25,296 nt of DNA from a virus: the IMG/VR virus record IMGVR_UViG_3300024520_000462, positions 1 to 25,296 of that record; one strand, given 5' to 3'. A program made the translations under genes and the position numbers. Below the pieces are notes generated by a model. The model ran no database searches and had not been told where the DNA came from. It worked only from the letters and a program-made list of their open reading frames with translations. Positions 13,621 through 22,294 of the stretch are shown here, one piece after another (the first letter of the stretch is position 1; every line of letters begins with the position of its first letter).

Positions 13621-14061
13621 GTGTCGCAGTATGCGAGCGTTCTGGACTTCGAGACGATCGGTCTGAAGATCGCCGCGCTGCAGAACGTCAAGGACAACAA
13701 CGTCACCGAGTTCCTGATCAAGACGAGCGGGATCATCGACAGCTACCTGCGAGCGAATCACACGCTGCCGCTCACTGGTGCGCTCGGTCCGCCCAACACT
13801 TTTCCACCCGAGATCATCGCGGCGACAGTATGTATTGCGCGCTACAAGCTGATGGTCTGGCGAGGGTTCGCACCGGACGAACTCGACACCAACTTGCGCG
13901 ACAGCTTCGAGGACTGCATGGCGTGGCTTCGCGATCTCGCGAAGGGCGTTGCATATCTCGATGCGGGCGACGATGCGACGGTCGAGTACGAAGCGCGGCC
14001 GCGCGTCGATACGAAACCACAGAGGGGCTGGCTCGAGCTACTCGACGAGGCCAACAGCTGA
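13621..14061 (+). CDS. DUF1320 protein (Mu gp36-like)
   Basis: The 146-residue product has the DUF1320 pattern: a long helical fold with IIDSYLRANHTLPL near residue 38, PPEIIAATVCIARYKL near 62-77, and a C-terminal MAWLRDLAKGVAYLD. Members are head-tail connector (adaptor) proteins, placed after the capsid gene in Mu-type clusters. The start is GTG 13621; no ATG fits. The stop overlaps the next ATG as TGATG. Confidence 0.85.
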   Translation: MSQYASVLDFETIGLKIAALQNVKDNNVTEFLIKTSGIIDSYLRANHTLPLTGALGPPNTFPPEIIAATVCIARYKLMVWRGFAPDELDTNLRDSFEDCMAWLRDLAKGVAYLDAGDDATVEYEARPRVDTKPQRGWLELLDEANS

Positions 14062-14498
14062 TGGGGATCTCCGTCAAGATCAACATTCGCGAGCTGGTGG
14101 AGTTCGGTCGCACGATCGAGAATCTCAAGGAAGCTCCTGGCAGAATCAGTGCAGAGCTGGCGCTAACTACATTGCGACTGGTGGCGGAGGGTTTCGCTCG
14201 AGAGGCTGATCCCGAAGGGCGCGGCTGGGCCCCGAGAGTTGTCGAAGTAGCAGGGCGCGACCCCGGGCGTCCGATCCTGGTGCTTACGGGTCGCATGAAA
14301 GCGAGTTTCCGGATCATCAGAGCGAACGCGAGAGGGTTCGTCGTTGGGACGAGTGTTCGCTATGCGGGCTATCATCAGCGAGGAACGAAGAGGATGGCCC
14401 GCCGTTCAATGGTCCCGCTCACAGGTCGCGTGCCTGCTGCCTGGCAGCAGGAGTGGGAGCGCGTCGCGACCGAAGTTCTCGAGAGGGCTGTCGGGTGA
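14061..14498 (+). CDS. Phage virion morphogenesis protein (tail S/gpG type)
   Basis: The start overlaps the previous stop as TGATG. The 145-residue product carries the pattern of the phage virion morphogenesis/tail completion family: FAREADPEGRGWAP near residue 48, PILVLTGRMKASF near 73-85, FVVGTSVRYAGYHQRGT near 94-110. Proteins of this family take part in joining head and tail or in tail completion. Its place after DUF1320 is as in Mu-type clusters. Confidence 0.85.
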   Translation: MGISVKINIRELVEFGRTIENLKEAPGRISAELALTTLRLVAEGFAREADPEGRGWAPRVVEVAGRDPGRPILVLTGRMKASFRIIRANARGFVVGTSVRYAGYHQRGTKRMARRSMVPLTGRVPAAWQQEWERVATEVLERAVG

Positions 14499-14501
14499 TT
14501 G

Positions 14502-15038
14502 ATGAGCGACAGCAACTTCAAGCGGTTCGTCAATCTGGTTCACGAGGACGACGCGCTCACCGGTGTTCCCTTCGAGATCTTCAGGATCGAGGCCAAGAAG
14601 CACAACGACTGGCCGCGCGTGAATTGGATATGGCTTGGCGGAACAGTGAAGCCAAACGAGGATTCGTCTGGCCCGATCGAGTTCAACGGGTGCATGGTGA
14701 GATGCGCGTTCATCGATTTCGTGCGGGCGTCGATCGAGACGATTGGCGACGATTACGATCAGGCGGCAACGTTGCGCGACTGTGTGATCGCCGCTCTCTA
14801 CAGACTGATGGGGGCGAACTTTACGCCGGGCAACTACACGGTGTGGAACGAGCAGCTGGGGACCGCGGAGCATACAGTGAGTGGAATCAAGATCGCGCTC
14901 GAGGCGAGATTCGAGCTGCTCATCGGAACAGAGGCCAAGCCGATCACTACGATCGCCGGGACAAGTACGACCGCAACTTTCCAAGACACGCCCGAAGGTA
15001 GTAGCGTCGAAATCGAAAAGGTGTGGACACAGCCATGA
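14502..15038 (+). CDS. Probable tail terminator/completion protein
   Basis: Start ATG 14502 was chosen; a TTG at 14499 is in frame. The 178-residue product has an alpha/beta pattern with FEIFRIEAKKHNDWPRVNW, a helix RDCVIAALYRLMGANF and strands near the end (GIKIALEARFELLIG). Its size and position between the virion morphogenesis gene and the sheath fit the tail terminator slot (Mu gp37/38 region). No motif makes this firm. It overlaps the next gene by ATGA. Confidence 0.6.
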   Translation: MSDSNFKRFVNLVHEDDALTGVPFEIFRIEAKKHNDWPRVNWIWLGGTVKPNEDSSGPIEFNGCMVRCAFIDFVRASIETIGDDYDQAATLRDCVIAALYRLMGANFTPGNYTVWNEQLGTAEHTVSGIKIALEARFELLIGTEAKPITTIAGTSTTATFQDTPEGSSVEIEKVWTQP

Positions 15039-15451
15039 GCGACAAAGAAAAGAAGGCAGCAGAAGCGAAGGCTGCGAAAGCTAAGGCGGCTGAAAAGGCT
15101 GCAGCGAAGGCGGCAGAGGCTAAGGCGAAAGCGCCTGACACTCCCGACGGCTGGGTCAAAAGACTCGGCAAGCAGCGAACGATCAAGCTGCTGAACGGTA
15201 AGAAGGTCAAGCGACCCGATCCGATTCATCTCGCAGCGGCGCAGCTGCACGGCTGGGACGATCATCGTCATCACGCAGGCGGTCACATGCGACTGACGCA
15301 AGCCGACTATGAAAAGGCGCTCAAAGCTGCCGAGCGTCCGGTGCTCTGCGACGACGGAAAGCATCACTACGTTCCACACCCCGGAGCGCTGAGTGAGCAT
15401 CACCCGCACGGAAAATCATTCAAGGCCTCGAAGATCGGCCAGGAGAAGTAG
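15035..15451 (+). CDS. Lys/Ala coiled-coil and His-rich small tail-region protein
   Basis: The start overlaps the previous stop as ATGA. The 138-residue product has an N-terminal helix of almost pure Lys, Ala and Glu (residues 4-33), a basic strand region (RTIKLLNGKKVKRPDP), and a C-terminal part with two His clusters, DDHRHHAGGHM and GKHHYVPHPG followed by EHHPHGK. The His count suggests metal binding, but this is unproven. It occupies the place of small uncharacterised proteins just before the sheath in Mu-like phages. The family is not recognised. Confidence 0.65.
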   Translation: MSDKEKKAAEAKAAKAKAAEKAAAKAAEAKAKAPDTPDGWVKRLGKQRTIKLLNGKKVKRPDPIHLAAAQLHGWDDHRHHAGGHMRLTQADYEKALKAAERPVLCDDGKHHYVPHPGALSEHHPHGKSFKASKIGQEK

Positions 15452-15454
15452 GCG

Positions 15455-17344
15455 ATGGGTATCCCGAACCAGGAAATCACAGTTCTCGATCCCGGGCTGG
15501 GTCTGGTCGAGGCGTCGCCCGATACACCGATCGTGCTAGGAGTCTCGAGCCTCGGCGATGACAACTTGTTGCGGACATACGCTCGCAAGACTGACGTCGT
15601 CAGCAACTTCGGCCAGGGCCCGCTGCCCGAGGCGTGGTGCAAAGCGCTCGATATCGCAGGCGGTCCGGTGCGTGGAATGCGCCTGACCAAGAGCGTAGTT
15701 CCGACGTTCGGCAGCATCACGACGACTCGAACCAGCGACAGCACTGGAACGATCGCAGTTGCGATCACGCAGAAGGACGCGGCGCGCGCATGGCAGATCG
15801 ACGATCCTGCGGGAACTCCTGTGTTCACCGAGCAGACTGCTGATTTCGCCAGCGCAACTACTGCTGATGTCGATCCGCTTCCCGCCGGGGCGGTCACCGG
15901 CGACCAGTTCGCGATCGGCTACGATCAGCCATTCACTTCGCTCGAACAGATCATTTCGACGAGCGGTGTCGGTGGGACTTTCGCTTACAGCTATTACAAC
16001 GGGACCGCAGTCGTTCCGCTCACAGGTGTGAGCGATTTGACTGTCAGCTACACGGCTGCTCCGGGCACATACCTGTCGACGTGGACGATGCCGACAGACT
16101 GGGTCCGGCAGAGTCTCAACAGCACCGAGCTCCTGTACTACGCCTATGCCGAAGTCGATACAGGGCCATACGGAACCGACGCGGTTCTCAGTCAAGGTCA
16201 GATCAACGGCCACGGCGCACACGATGACTATGAGGTCATCGTCGAGATCCTGAAGACCGGAACCGTTGCTACGGGAACTTTCCGCTACAGCCTGGACGAT
16301 GGCCGCAGCTACTCAGGCGAGTTCGTAATTCCGAGCGCAGGGGATTTCGACATTCCGTTCGCCGACATTACGATCACTTTCACGCCTGGAGCTGGCGCGA
16401 TCTTCTTCGAGGACGGGGACGTTTTCGAGTTCGACGTCAACGCTCCCTACTATGCGGTGGTCGATCTCGCGACGGCAGTGACGGCGCTTCTCGCTCAGAG
16501 TCTCGAGTTTCCATTTGCCACGCTAACCGGAACCCCGGCGAGCGCGGCCGACGGTGCCACGATGTTCGCGGCTGTCGACGGTCACGCGACCAGCTTCGAG
16601 AACATCAACCGCTACATTGCGTTCATCATGGATTCGGGTGACGACACCACAACGGCGACGCTGAGCAGCTACGCAGCGGTCTCGAGCCGGCGTGTGATGC
16701 CGGTTTACGGAACGACAGACATCACCAGCGCCAAGCCGTTCGAAGGCTACAGCGTGCCAAAGCGCAGCGCCGTCGAGCTGCTCGGCGGGTGGGCTGCAGA
16801 CAAGCTGATCAGCACCGACCTGGCTCGCGTGCGAGAGGGTCCGGTTCCGGGCGTGCTCGAGATTAGCCATGACGAGAACCTGACCGAGGAATTGGACGCA
16901 GGTCGGATCACGACGCTTCGCACACACACCGGCCGCGCTGGCTTCTTCGTCACCAATGGACGGATCAAGGCGCCGAGCGGTAGCGACTTCCGCTTCTGGC
17001 AGTTCCGCCGGATCATGGACGTCGCTTGTCGGCGAGTGTTCATCGAGCAACAGAACTTCCTGAACATCTCGGTTCGCACAAATTCGGACGGCACAATCGA
17101 CGAGCGCGACGCGCTGCGGCTGGAGTCGATCGTAAATGAGGCGCTCAAGATCGAGCTGACTCAGCCGGCGAATGCCGAGGGAACTCGCGGTCATGTCAGT
17201 GAGGTCAACTACAGCATCGACAGGACCAACAACATCAACCAATCCTCGACACTGATCAGCACGGTGGCGATCCGGCCGCTGGGTTACGCGAAGACGATCG
17301 AGACTACGATCGGCTTCGCTCTGGAGGTGGCCGAGGCGGCCTAA
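15455..17344 (+). CDS. Contractile tail sheath protein with inserted domains
   Basis: The 629-residue product is the sheath subunit. Features: an N-terminal PIVLGVSSLGDDN region, a middle beta-rich part, and the conserved C-terminal half with FENINRYIAFIMDSGDDTT, SGSDFRFWQFRRIMDVACRR and RDALRLESIVNEALKIELTQ in short pieces, ending in the strand pattern of sheath C-termini. It resembles the DUF2586-type sheaths of Mu relatives. Residues about 116-245 and 255-330 look like extra surface beta-domains, making it longer than Mu gpL (495). AGGAGA precedes ATG 15455. Confidence 0.88.
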   Translation: MGIPNQEITVLDPGLGLVEASPDTPIVLGVSSLGDDNLLRTYARKTDVVSNFGQGPLPEAWCKALDIAGGPVRGMRLTKSVVPTFGSITTTRTSDSTGTIAVAITQKDAARAWQIDDPAGTPVFTEQTADFASATTADVDPLPAGAVTGDQFAIGYDQPFTSLEQIISTSGVGGTFAYSYYNGTAVVPLTGVSDLTVSYTAAPGTYLSTWTMPTDWVRQSLNSTELLYYAYAEVDTGPYGTDAVLSQGQINGHGAHDDYEVIVEILKTGTVATGTFRYSLDDGRSYSGEFVIPSAGDFDIPFADITITFTPGAGAIFFEDGDVFEFDVNAPYYAVVDLATAVTALLAQSLEFPFATLTGTPASAADGATMFAAVDGHATSFENINRYIAFIMDSGDDTTTATLSSYAAVSSRRVMPVYGTTDITSAKPFEGYSVPKRSAVELLGGWAADKLISTDLARVREGPVPGVLEISHDENLTEELDAGRITTLRTHTGRAGFFVTNGRIKAPSGSDFRFWQFRRIMDVACRRVFIEQQNFLNISVRTNSDGTIDERDALRLESIVNEALKIELTQPANAEGTRGHVSEVNYSIDRTNNINQSSTLISTVAIRPLGYAKTIETTIGFALEVAEAA

Positions 17345-17360
17345 TCTCTGAGGTAAAACC

Positions 17361-17807
17361 ATGGCGACTTACCCCCTCATCAACGGCCGCAAGTACGACC
17401 ACAGCTCGGTCGAAATCCAGATCGGCTCCACACTGTTCACCGGGATCGAATCTCTCGAATGGACGCAGACCCTCGAGCCGGGCCAGGTCAGAGGCTCGAG
17501 AGCCGAGAAGCTGGCGCGCACTACGGGCGAGCACGACGCCGAGGGTAGCTTCTCGCTGCCGCTCGAGGATTTCGCAGAGCTGATCGCAGAGCTCGGCGAC
17601 GGTTACATGCAGGTGCCTTTCAACCTCGTGGCGAACTACTCAGACGAGGGATCGAACGTCACGAACGTGCAGCTGATTGGCTGCCGCATCACGGAGCACA
17701 CCGGCGGCAGCGAGACCGGCGGCGATCCTGCGATGGAAGAAGTTTCGATCGACGTCATGCGCGCCGAGATCAACGGCCTGCGGCCCGTGATCGGAATGCT
17801 GGTCTAG
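17361..17807 (+). CDS. Tail tube protein
   Basis: The 148-residue product directly follows the sheath, as tube genes do. It has the beta-barrel pattern with an N-terminal YDHSSVEIQIGSTLFTGIES, a loop TLEPGQVRGSR, the strand EGSFSLPLEDF, and a C-terminal GCRITEHTGGSETGG. In this class such proteins stack as hexamers inside the sheath. GAGGT is placed 8-9 nt before the ATG. No exact family name is claimed. Confidence 0.8.
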   Translation: MATYPLINGRKYDHSSVEIQIGSTLFTGIESLEWTQTLEPGQVRGSRAEKLARTTGEHDAEGSFSLPLEDFAELIAELGDGYMQVPFNLVANYSDEGSNVTNVQLIGCRITEHTGGSETGGDPAMEEVSIDVMRAEINGLRPVIGMLV

Positions 17808-17811
17808 GGCG

Positions 17812-18285
17812 ATGAGCGTCGATCGGCAAACCACATCTGACACCAGCCCGGCTTCTCCAGGTACTGCTGCCGGGACGGTCATCAGCGGGCTGGATGATTT
17901 CCAGAGTGTCGTTCTATTCCTGACCATTCAAGGCGCGACGGGCGGGACATTGGACGTCTATCTCCAATTCTACGACGGCGTAAATTGGATCGACTTCGCT
18001 CACTTCACTCAGTTGGCGGCCGGTGGCGCTGCGGTGTCGTATGTGGTGCCGATCAACCGAGCTCCGCGACCGGCCGACGCCACACCTGTCGTGACTGGTT
18101 CAGATCTGACGCCGGCATTAGCGGCCGATACGATCATTCACGGGACGCTCACTGACCGGGTTCGAATGGTGTTCGTCGCTGGGGCGGGAACTTCGGGCGG
18201 AGCTGCTCAGGTGATGACAGTGGTCGGAACCGAGGAACGGCTCGAAGAATTGCAGAAGCAAGATCTCGACCTTCGGGTTCGCTGA
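17812..18285 (+). CDS. Putative beta-sandwich virion protein
   Basis: The 157-residue product has GGTLDVYLQFYDGVNWIDF, then HFTQLAAGGAAVSYVV and a terminal VRMVFVAGAGTSGGAAQV, a regular strand pattern of a small jelly-roll or Ig-like domain, and ends in a short charged helix (EERLEELQKQDLDLRVR). Similar small proteins are seen in phage virion clusters, possibly as decoration or tail proteins. Its position between tube and chaperone is not occupied in Mu. The start ATG 17812 lies 4 nt after the tube stop. Confidence 0.65.
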   Translation: MSVDRQTTSDTSPASPGTAAGTVISGLDDFQSVVLFLTIQGATGGTLDVYLQFYDGVNWIDFAHFTQLAAGGAAVSYVVPINRAPRPADATPVVTGSDLTPALAADTIIHGTLTDRVRMVFVAGAGTSGGAAQVMTVVGTEERLEELQKQDLDLRVR

Positions 18286-18332
18286 CGATTTCACTAGCTA
18301 TCGCATAACGGCTCAGGTGTATTCTCGCGCTC

Positions 18333-18680
18333 ATGAGTGAGACTGAGACGACGACGACGACACCCGGAAACGATGTAGAGCAGACGATCGCGCAGCTAAA
18401 ATCTGAGTATGGGCGGATCGTTTTCGCCAAGACTCCGATGGGTCTGATCGCCTGTAGACCACCGACGGCTGGCGAACATCAGCGCGTGAGCGATGAGGTC
18501 CGCGACGACAAGAAGAGTGACTACCAGGCGCAGAAGAAATATGCGCTGGCTTGTCGCATCCATCCCGAGCCCGACCAGTTCCGCGCGATCATGGATAGTT
18601 ATCCGGCGCTGCCGCAGATCCTGAGCGACGGGCTGGTGGAAATCGCCGGCGGCGACATCGAGATCGAAACGGGAAAATAA
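18333..18680 (+). CDS. Tail assembly chaperone, short form
   Basis: The 115-residue acidic product sits between tube and tape measure, the fixed place for tail assembly chaperones (lambda gpG-like). It contains VFAKTPMGLIACRPPTAGEH, a helical part and ends EIETGK at TAA 18678. The last three codons before the stop, acg gga aaa, form the heptamer G GGA AAA, allowing a -1 slip into the frame of the following ORF. Confidence 0.8.
   Translation: MSETETTTTTPGNDVEQTIAQLKSEYGRIVFAKTPMGLIACRPPTAGEHQRVSDEVRDDKKSDYQAQKKYALACRIHPEPDQFRAIMDSYPALPQILSDGLVEIAGGDIEIETGK
18671..18677 (+). promoter_or_regulatory. -1 programmed ribosomal frameshift site GGGAAAA
   Basis: The heptamer is positioned exactly as X XXY YYZ in the reading frame (acG GGA AAA taa) and is followed at once by the stop. 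Lambda G/T uses GGGAAAG. After slipping, translation continues ATA AAA GAT in the -1 frame, which is open to 18952. Confidence 0.8.
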
Positions 18681-18952
18681 AAGATCTCTGGTTGTCCAGC
18701 CAGAGAGATTTCATCACCGCTTCGGAGTGCCTTTACGCTCACCATCACGGCGAGCTCGAGGGGGGCGGCTATCTGCGAGATGCGCCGCGATACAACAAGG
18801 ACGGGACAGAGACTGATCGCAGACCTTCGCGTCGAGCGCTCGCAGGCGGTATGCTCATCGCCGAACAGCAGCACCACGTTCGACAACTGGTAACCGGACT
18901 AGCGAGGGCGTCGAAGAAGATGAATCGAAGGCGAGGGCGTCGTGGCCGCTAG
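18677..18952 (+). CDS. Tail assembly chaperone extension (T-like), reached by -1 frameshift
   Basis: This frame has no ATG start; only a TTG at 18692 could start it independently. Entry by the -1 shift gives a fusion of about 206 residues (115 from the first ORF and 91 here), the G-GT arrangement. The segment contains SQRDFITASECLYAHHHGEL, resembling the metal-binding/His pattern of T-parts, then GYLRDAPRYNKDG and a highly basic Arg-rich tail (NRRRGRRGR). It overlaps the tape-measure start by 11 bases. Confidence 0.75.
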   Translation: MKDLWLSSQRDFITASECLYAHHHGELEGGGYLRDAPRYNKDGTETDRRPSRRALAGGMLIAEQQHHVRQLVTGLARASKKMNRRRGRRGR

Positions 18953-20831
18953 TGTCGAAGTAAGACTCGACGACGAAGTTTCTGACTCCGCACAGAAGGG
19001 AGCACATGCAATCTTCGAGCTGGTCAAGGCGATGGCTGGGCTCAAGAACGCAGGCGTCGATGCTTCGGGCGCACTGTTCAAAGTTGCGAGCGCGACGGAG
19101 CGCGTGTCAGCGAGCGCGAACAAATTCAACGCCAACGTCGCGAAGGCCAACAAGCAAACCATTCGTCGAGACCAGCTTAACAAGCAGCTGATCGCGTCGG
19201 ACAACAAGCTGAGGGGAGGACTCGACGAGGTTGCTGGCGGAATGAATAAGATGGGCGGCGCATCGGCGATCGCTAGCGCTGCTCTCGGCATAGTGGCGGA
19301 CGCTGCGGTCGCTGTGCTCGGGATTCTGGCAAACCTAGCGAAAGGCGTAGCGCTGGCGGCGCTGAAGTTCACAATTTTGGCGCAGTCGGCGAAGGGATCT
19401 TTTCAGCAGCTGACCGGGTCAGGGCCTCGAGCAGCGCAGAAGCAGATCAGCAAGACCGCGAAAATGGCTGCAGCGCTGGGACTCGATGTTGCGGTTTCGC
19501 TCAAACAGTTCAACAAGCTGATCGCGTTCAGGTTCCCGCCAGAGCAGGCGCGATCGATCATCGCAATGAGCGCAGATCTCAGGGTGCTGGGCGCGAGTGC
19601 TGATGAGGCCTCGCGCGTGGTCGGTGTGATTCAGGACATTCAGGCAGCGGGCAAGCTGGGTGCTGGCGACATTTCTGATCTGGCTGATGCGGGCATTGAC
19701 GCCAGCCGAGTCTACGATGCGCTCGCGAAGAATCTCGGCAAGTCGAAGGAAGAAGTTCTGAAGCTGCTCGCGGCTGGGAAGATCACAGCCGATCAGGGGA
19801 TCAAGGCGATCGGCGATGCGATCAAGAATAAGCTGCACCTGGAGAAGTTCGGTGACGCGGCCAAGAAGCAGGTCAAAACACTGGGCGGTTTCGTAGGGTT
19901 TCTCAAGAGTAATTTTCAGCTAGCGCTACTCGAGATTGGAGAGAAGATCGCGCCGAAGCTGCAGAAGGCTCTCGACCAGCTAGACCTCGCGGGCTTCTTC
20001 GACAGCAAGGCTTTCGCGACGTTCAAGGATGTAGTCGCAGGAGTGTTCGGGTTCATCGTCGACTCGCTCGCCGTGGTGATCCCTCTGTTCAAGGCGTTCG
20101 CCAAGGGGATCGCCGACAGCTTAGGCACCGCGGGTCCGGCGCTCTCGGTGCTGGGAAAATCTCTGCTCAATATCCTGACGCAGAAGGACACCTTGAGAGG
20201 ACTCACGGTGATTTTCCGGCTGTTCGGCGCGGTGCTTGGAGCGGTAGGGGTTGTTGCAGCAGGTATCGCGGCTTTAATTGCCAACTTAGTCGCTCAGATT
20301 ACCGTGTTAGTCGGAGCCGTCGGATCTGTGGCGGGGGCGATCATCGACTGGGGTAACAGTCTTGGTGGGCTCCGCGGGATCTTCGACGCAGTAATCAACG
20401 GAGTCTCGAGCCTCGGAAAGAGAATGATCGAGGGGATCATAGGTGCTCTCACCGGCGGCTCCGGCGCAGTAGCGAGCGCGCTCAAGGGTGTCGTCGATGG
20501 AGCGATCGCAGCAGCGAAAGCAGCGCTCGGAATCAGCAGCCCGTCGAAAGTCTTCAAGGACATCGGCATCAATACGATGGTCGGTTTCCAGAAGGGCATG
20601 GCCGATGAGGGCCCGCGCGTCAGCGCTGCTACTGCAGGTGTGATCGATCCGTCTGCGCTAGCTGCACTCGGGCCCGGCGGTGGTGTGACGAATCTCAGCG
20701 CCGACACGAACGCGCAGATCAATGTTCAGGGCGCCGGCGACCCGGGCGACGTTGCGGTTCGTGTTCGCGATGTTCTGATCGATGAGATGGGCGGAGTGTT
20801 CGAGCAGCTGAATATCGAGGTCAACGGATGA
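18942..20831 (+). CDS. Tail tape measure protein
   Basis: The 629-residue product sets tail length and is ejected at infection in this family. It has a helical N-terminus, a hydrophobic segment near residues 106-147 (AALGIVADAAVAVLGILANL), a middle part with GDISDLADAGIDASRVYDAL, a second hydrophobic run near 420-470 (FGAVLGAVGVVAAGIAALIA), and the common C-terminal GISSPSKVFKDIGI with GFQKGMADEGP. The start is GTG 18942. At about 0.15 nm per residue the tail would be around 95 nm, an estimate only. Confidence 0.9.
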   Translation: MAASVEVRLDDEVSDSAQKGAHAIFELVKAMAGLKNAGVDASGALFKVASATERVSASANKFNANVAKANKQTIRRDQLNKQLIASDNKLRGGLDEVAGGMNKMGGASAIASAALGIVADAAVAVLGILANLAKGVALAALKFTILAQSAKGSFQQLTGSGPRAAQKQISKTAKMAAALGLDVAVSLKQFNKLIAFRFPPEQARSIIAMSADLRVLGASADEASRVVGVIQDIQAAGKLGAGDISDLADAGIDASRVYDALAKNLGKSKEEVLKLLAAGKITADQGIKAIGDAIKNKLHLEKFGDAAKKQVKTLGGFVGFLKSNFQLALLEIGEKIAPKLQKALDQLDLAGFFDSKAFATFKDVVAGVFGFIVDSLAVVIPLFKAFAKGIADSLGTAGPALSVLGKSLLNILTQKDTLRGLTVIFRLFGAVLGAVGVVAAGIAALIANLVAQITVLVGAVGSVAGAIIDWGNSLGGLRGIFDAVINGVSSLGKRMIEGIIGALTGGSGAVASALKGVVDGAIAAAKAALGISSPSKVFKDIGINTMVGFQKGMADEGPRVSAATAGVIDPSALAALGPGGGVTNLSADTNAQINVQGAGDPGDVAVRVRDVLIDEMGGVFEQLNIEVNG

Positions 20832-21598
20832 GCAACGCGGGCGAAGATTTCGAACCAGCGAATTTCGATGCAGCTGGTCCATACGACGGCGGCAAGGGCG
20901 GCCCCGACGGAGTCTTCACCGAAGGCGGAGACCCTTCAGATCTCAAGGCGCTGATCCCGTTCTGGGAGAACACCGAAGATCCGCTCGCATGGGACACTGT
21001 CGAGATTGCAGGCAAGATATTTCCGGGCGTCGCATCGGTCAGGGGCTCAGGGCTGAAGCGGAAGGTCGATGTCAAAAAGCCAAAGGGTAGCGACGGCGCG
21101 AGCCTGAAAGACGAAGGCATCGAACCAGCGAAGCTCGAGATTACTTTGCTGATCTACAACCGCTATTTTTGGGAGCAGTTGCAGGGGCTCATGCCTTTGA
21201 TCAACCCGCGCAAGAAGGGCGGGCTCCGGCGACCGATGTCGATCGTTCATCCTCTTACGCGGCTGATGAACATCACGAATATCTACGTTGACGGGATCCC
21301 GATCCCTGAGCACGACAAGCGCAACGGTTTTTTGCGGTTCAAATTCACGGCGATCGAGTGGTTCCCCGGGCCGAAGCCTGCGCGCAAGGCGGCCGGCAGT
21401 GGCGGTCCGAACACAGCCGACGAGAAGGCCGATCTGCTAGCGCTGTTGGAGTCGGAGCAGAACGATCTGAACGAGGCGGGGTTGAACAATGACAACCTAG
21501 GCAGCAACCCAGCCGAGACCGTCGAGGAACGACAGTTCTCAGACGAAGAAAACCGCGTCGCACAGTGCAATGCTTTTCCGGACAAGGAAGAATGTTGA
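20828..21598 (+). CDS. Baseplate/tail protein in the Mu gpN (gp43) position
   Basis: The start overlaps the tape measure stop by ATGA. The 256-residue product has an acidic Gly-rich N-terminus, a central beta-domain WDTVEIAGKIFPGVASVRG followed by KRKVDVKKPKGSDGAS and LEITLLIYNRYFWEQLQGLM, and a charged helical C-terminus. The order tape measure, this gene, hub, spike is that of Mu, where gp43 (N) joins tail tip and tape measure. The central domain reads like a tube-initiator or hub-associated fold. The assignment is mostly from synteny. Confidence 0.65.
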   Translation: MSNAGEDFEPANFDAAGPYDGGKGGPDGVFTEGGDPSDLKALIPFWENTEDPLAWDTVEIAGKIFPGVASVRGSGLKRKVDVKKPKGSDGASLKDEGIEPAKLEITLLIYNRYFWEQLQGLMPLINPRKKGGLRRPMSIVHPLTRLMNITNIYVDGIPIPEHDKRNGFLRFKFTAIEWFPGPKPARKAAGSGGPNTADEKADLLALLESEQNDLNEAGLNNDNLGSNPAETVEERQFSDEENRVAQCNAFPDKEEC

Positions 21599-21607
21599 GC
21601 CTGGTCG

Positions 21608-22294
21608 ATGGGCACCAACACGATCAATGGCGATGATATTCTCAAGGCTCGGATCTACGAGCCACGCTTTGGTGTGTGGCATGCAGACATCGAGAGCGAC
21701 ACGTTCGAGGACATGCCGAAAGGAACGGCGGTTACGCTCGAGCTCGAGGATGGGCTCCAGACTTTCGTCGGCACGGTCTTTCGTGGCGGTCTCGAGCAAG
21801 GTCGCTGGATCGGGCGCGTAGTTGGCGGAGCTGGTGGGCTGCGGACACCGGTGGCTGCGAAGTATTATCTCGACGTCAGTCTCGGCGAAGTGCTTCAGGA
21901 TCTGGCGACCGCTAGCAGCGAGACGATCAGCACTAGTAGCGATGTGGCGATTACTCAGCATCAGAGGGCCCGCTGGTGGCGCAGCCAGGGGAAGGTGGCT
22001 GAGGCAATTACGATGCTGATCGAGACTCTGAACCGCTCTGAAGGCGACCCCGGGTACATCTGGAGAGTGCAGCGAGACGGCACGATCTTTCTCGGCGTCG
22101 ATACGTTCGCGACGCTCGAGCTCCAAAATGAGGAACTCGGGCGCAAACCATCGCTCGATGAAGTTGTGATCGCTCCATTGCTCGGCGCATCGCTGCGGCC
22201 CGGTGTGACTTTCAACGCGCAGCCGATCGACTATGTGCTGACCGACCTTGTCAGCGAGAGCCTAAGGCAACGATACTGGGCGGCGAACCCATGA
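21608..22294 (+). CDS. Baseplate hub protein (Mu gpP/gp44-like)
   Basis: The 228-residue product reads as a shortened gpD/gpP-like hub: beta-rich N-terminus (ARIYEPRFGVWHADIE, VTLELEDGLQTFVGTVFRGG), a middle helix SLGEVLQDLATASS, QRARWWRSQGKVAEAITMLI, and the segment YIWRVQRDGTIFLGVDTF, in which a scanned hub protein normally carries a WR..RDG.I motif. Located between the gpN-position gene and the spike. Shorter than Mu gp44 (379 residues), so part of the usual fold may be reduced. Confidence 0.75.
   Translation: MGTNTINGDDILKARIYEPRFGVWHADIESDTFEDMPKGTAVTLELEDGLQTFVGTVFRGGLEQGRWIGRVVGGAGGLRTPVAAKYYLDVSLGEVLQDLATASSETISTSSDVAITQHQRARWWRSQGKVAEAITMLIETLNRSEGDPGYIWRVQRDGTIFLGVDTFATLELQNEELGRKPSLDEVVIAPLLGASLRPGVTFNAQPIDYVLTDLVSESLRQRYWAANP

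Noticed and set aside
12687-13736. Minus-strand open frame of 349 codons
   Set aside because: It is the antisense shadow of the gpT-like major capsid gene, which is certain by similarity; such long shadows are common at this GC content.
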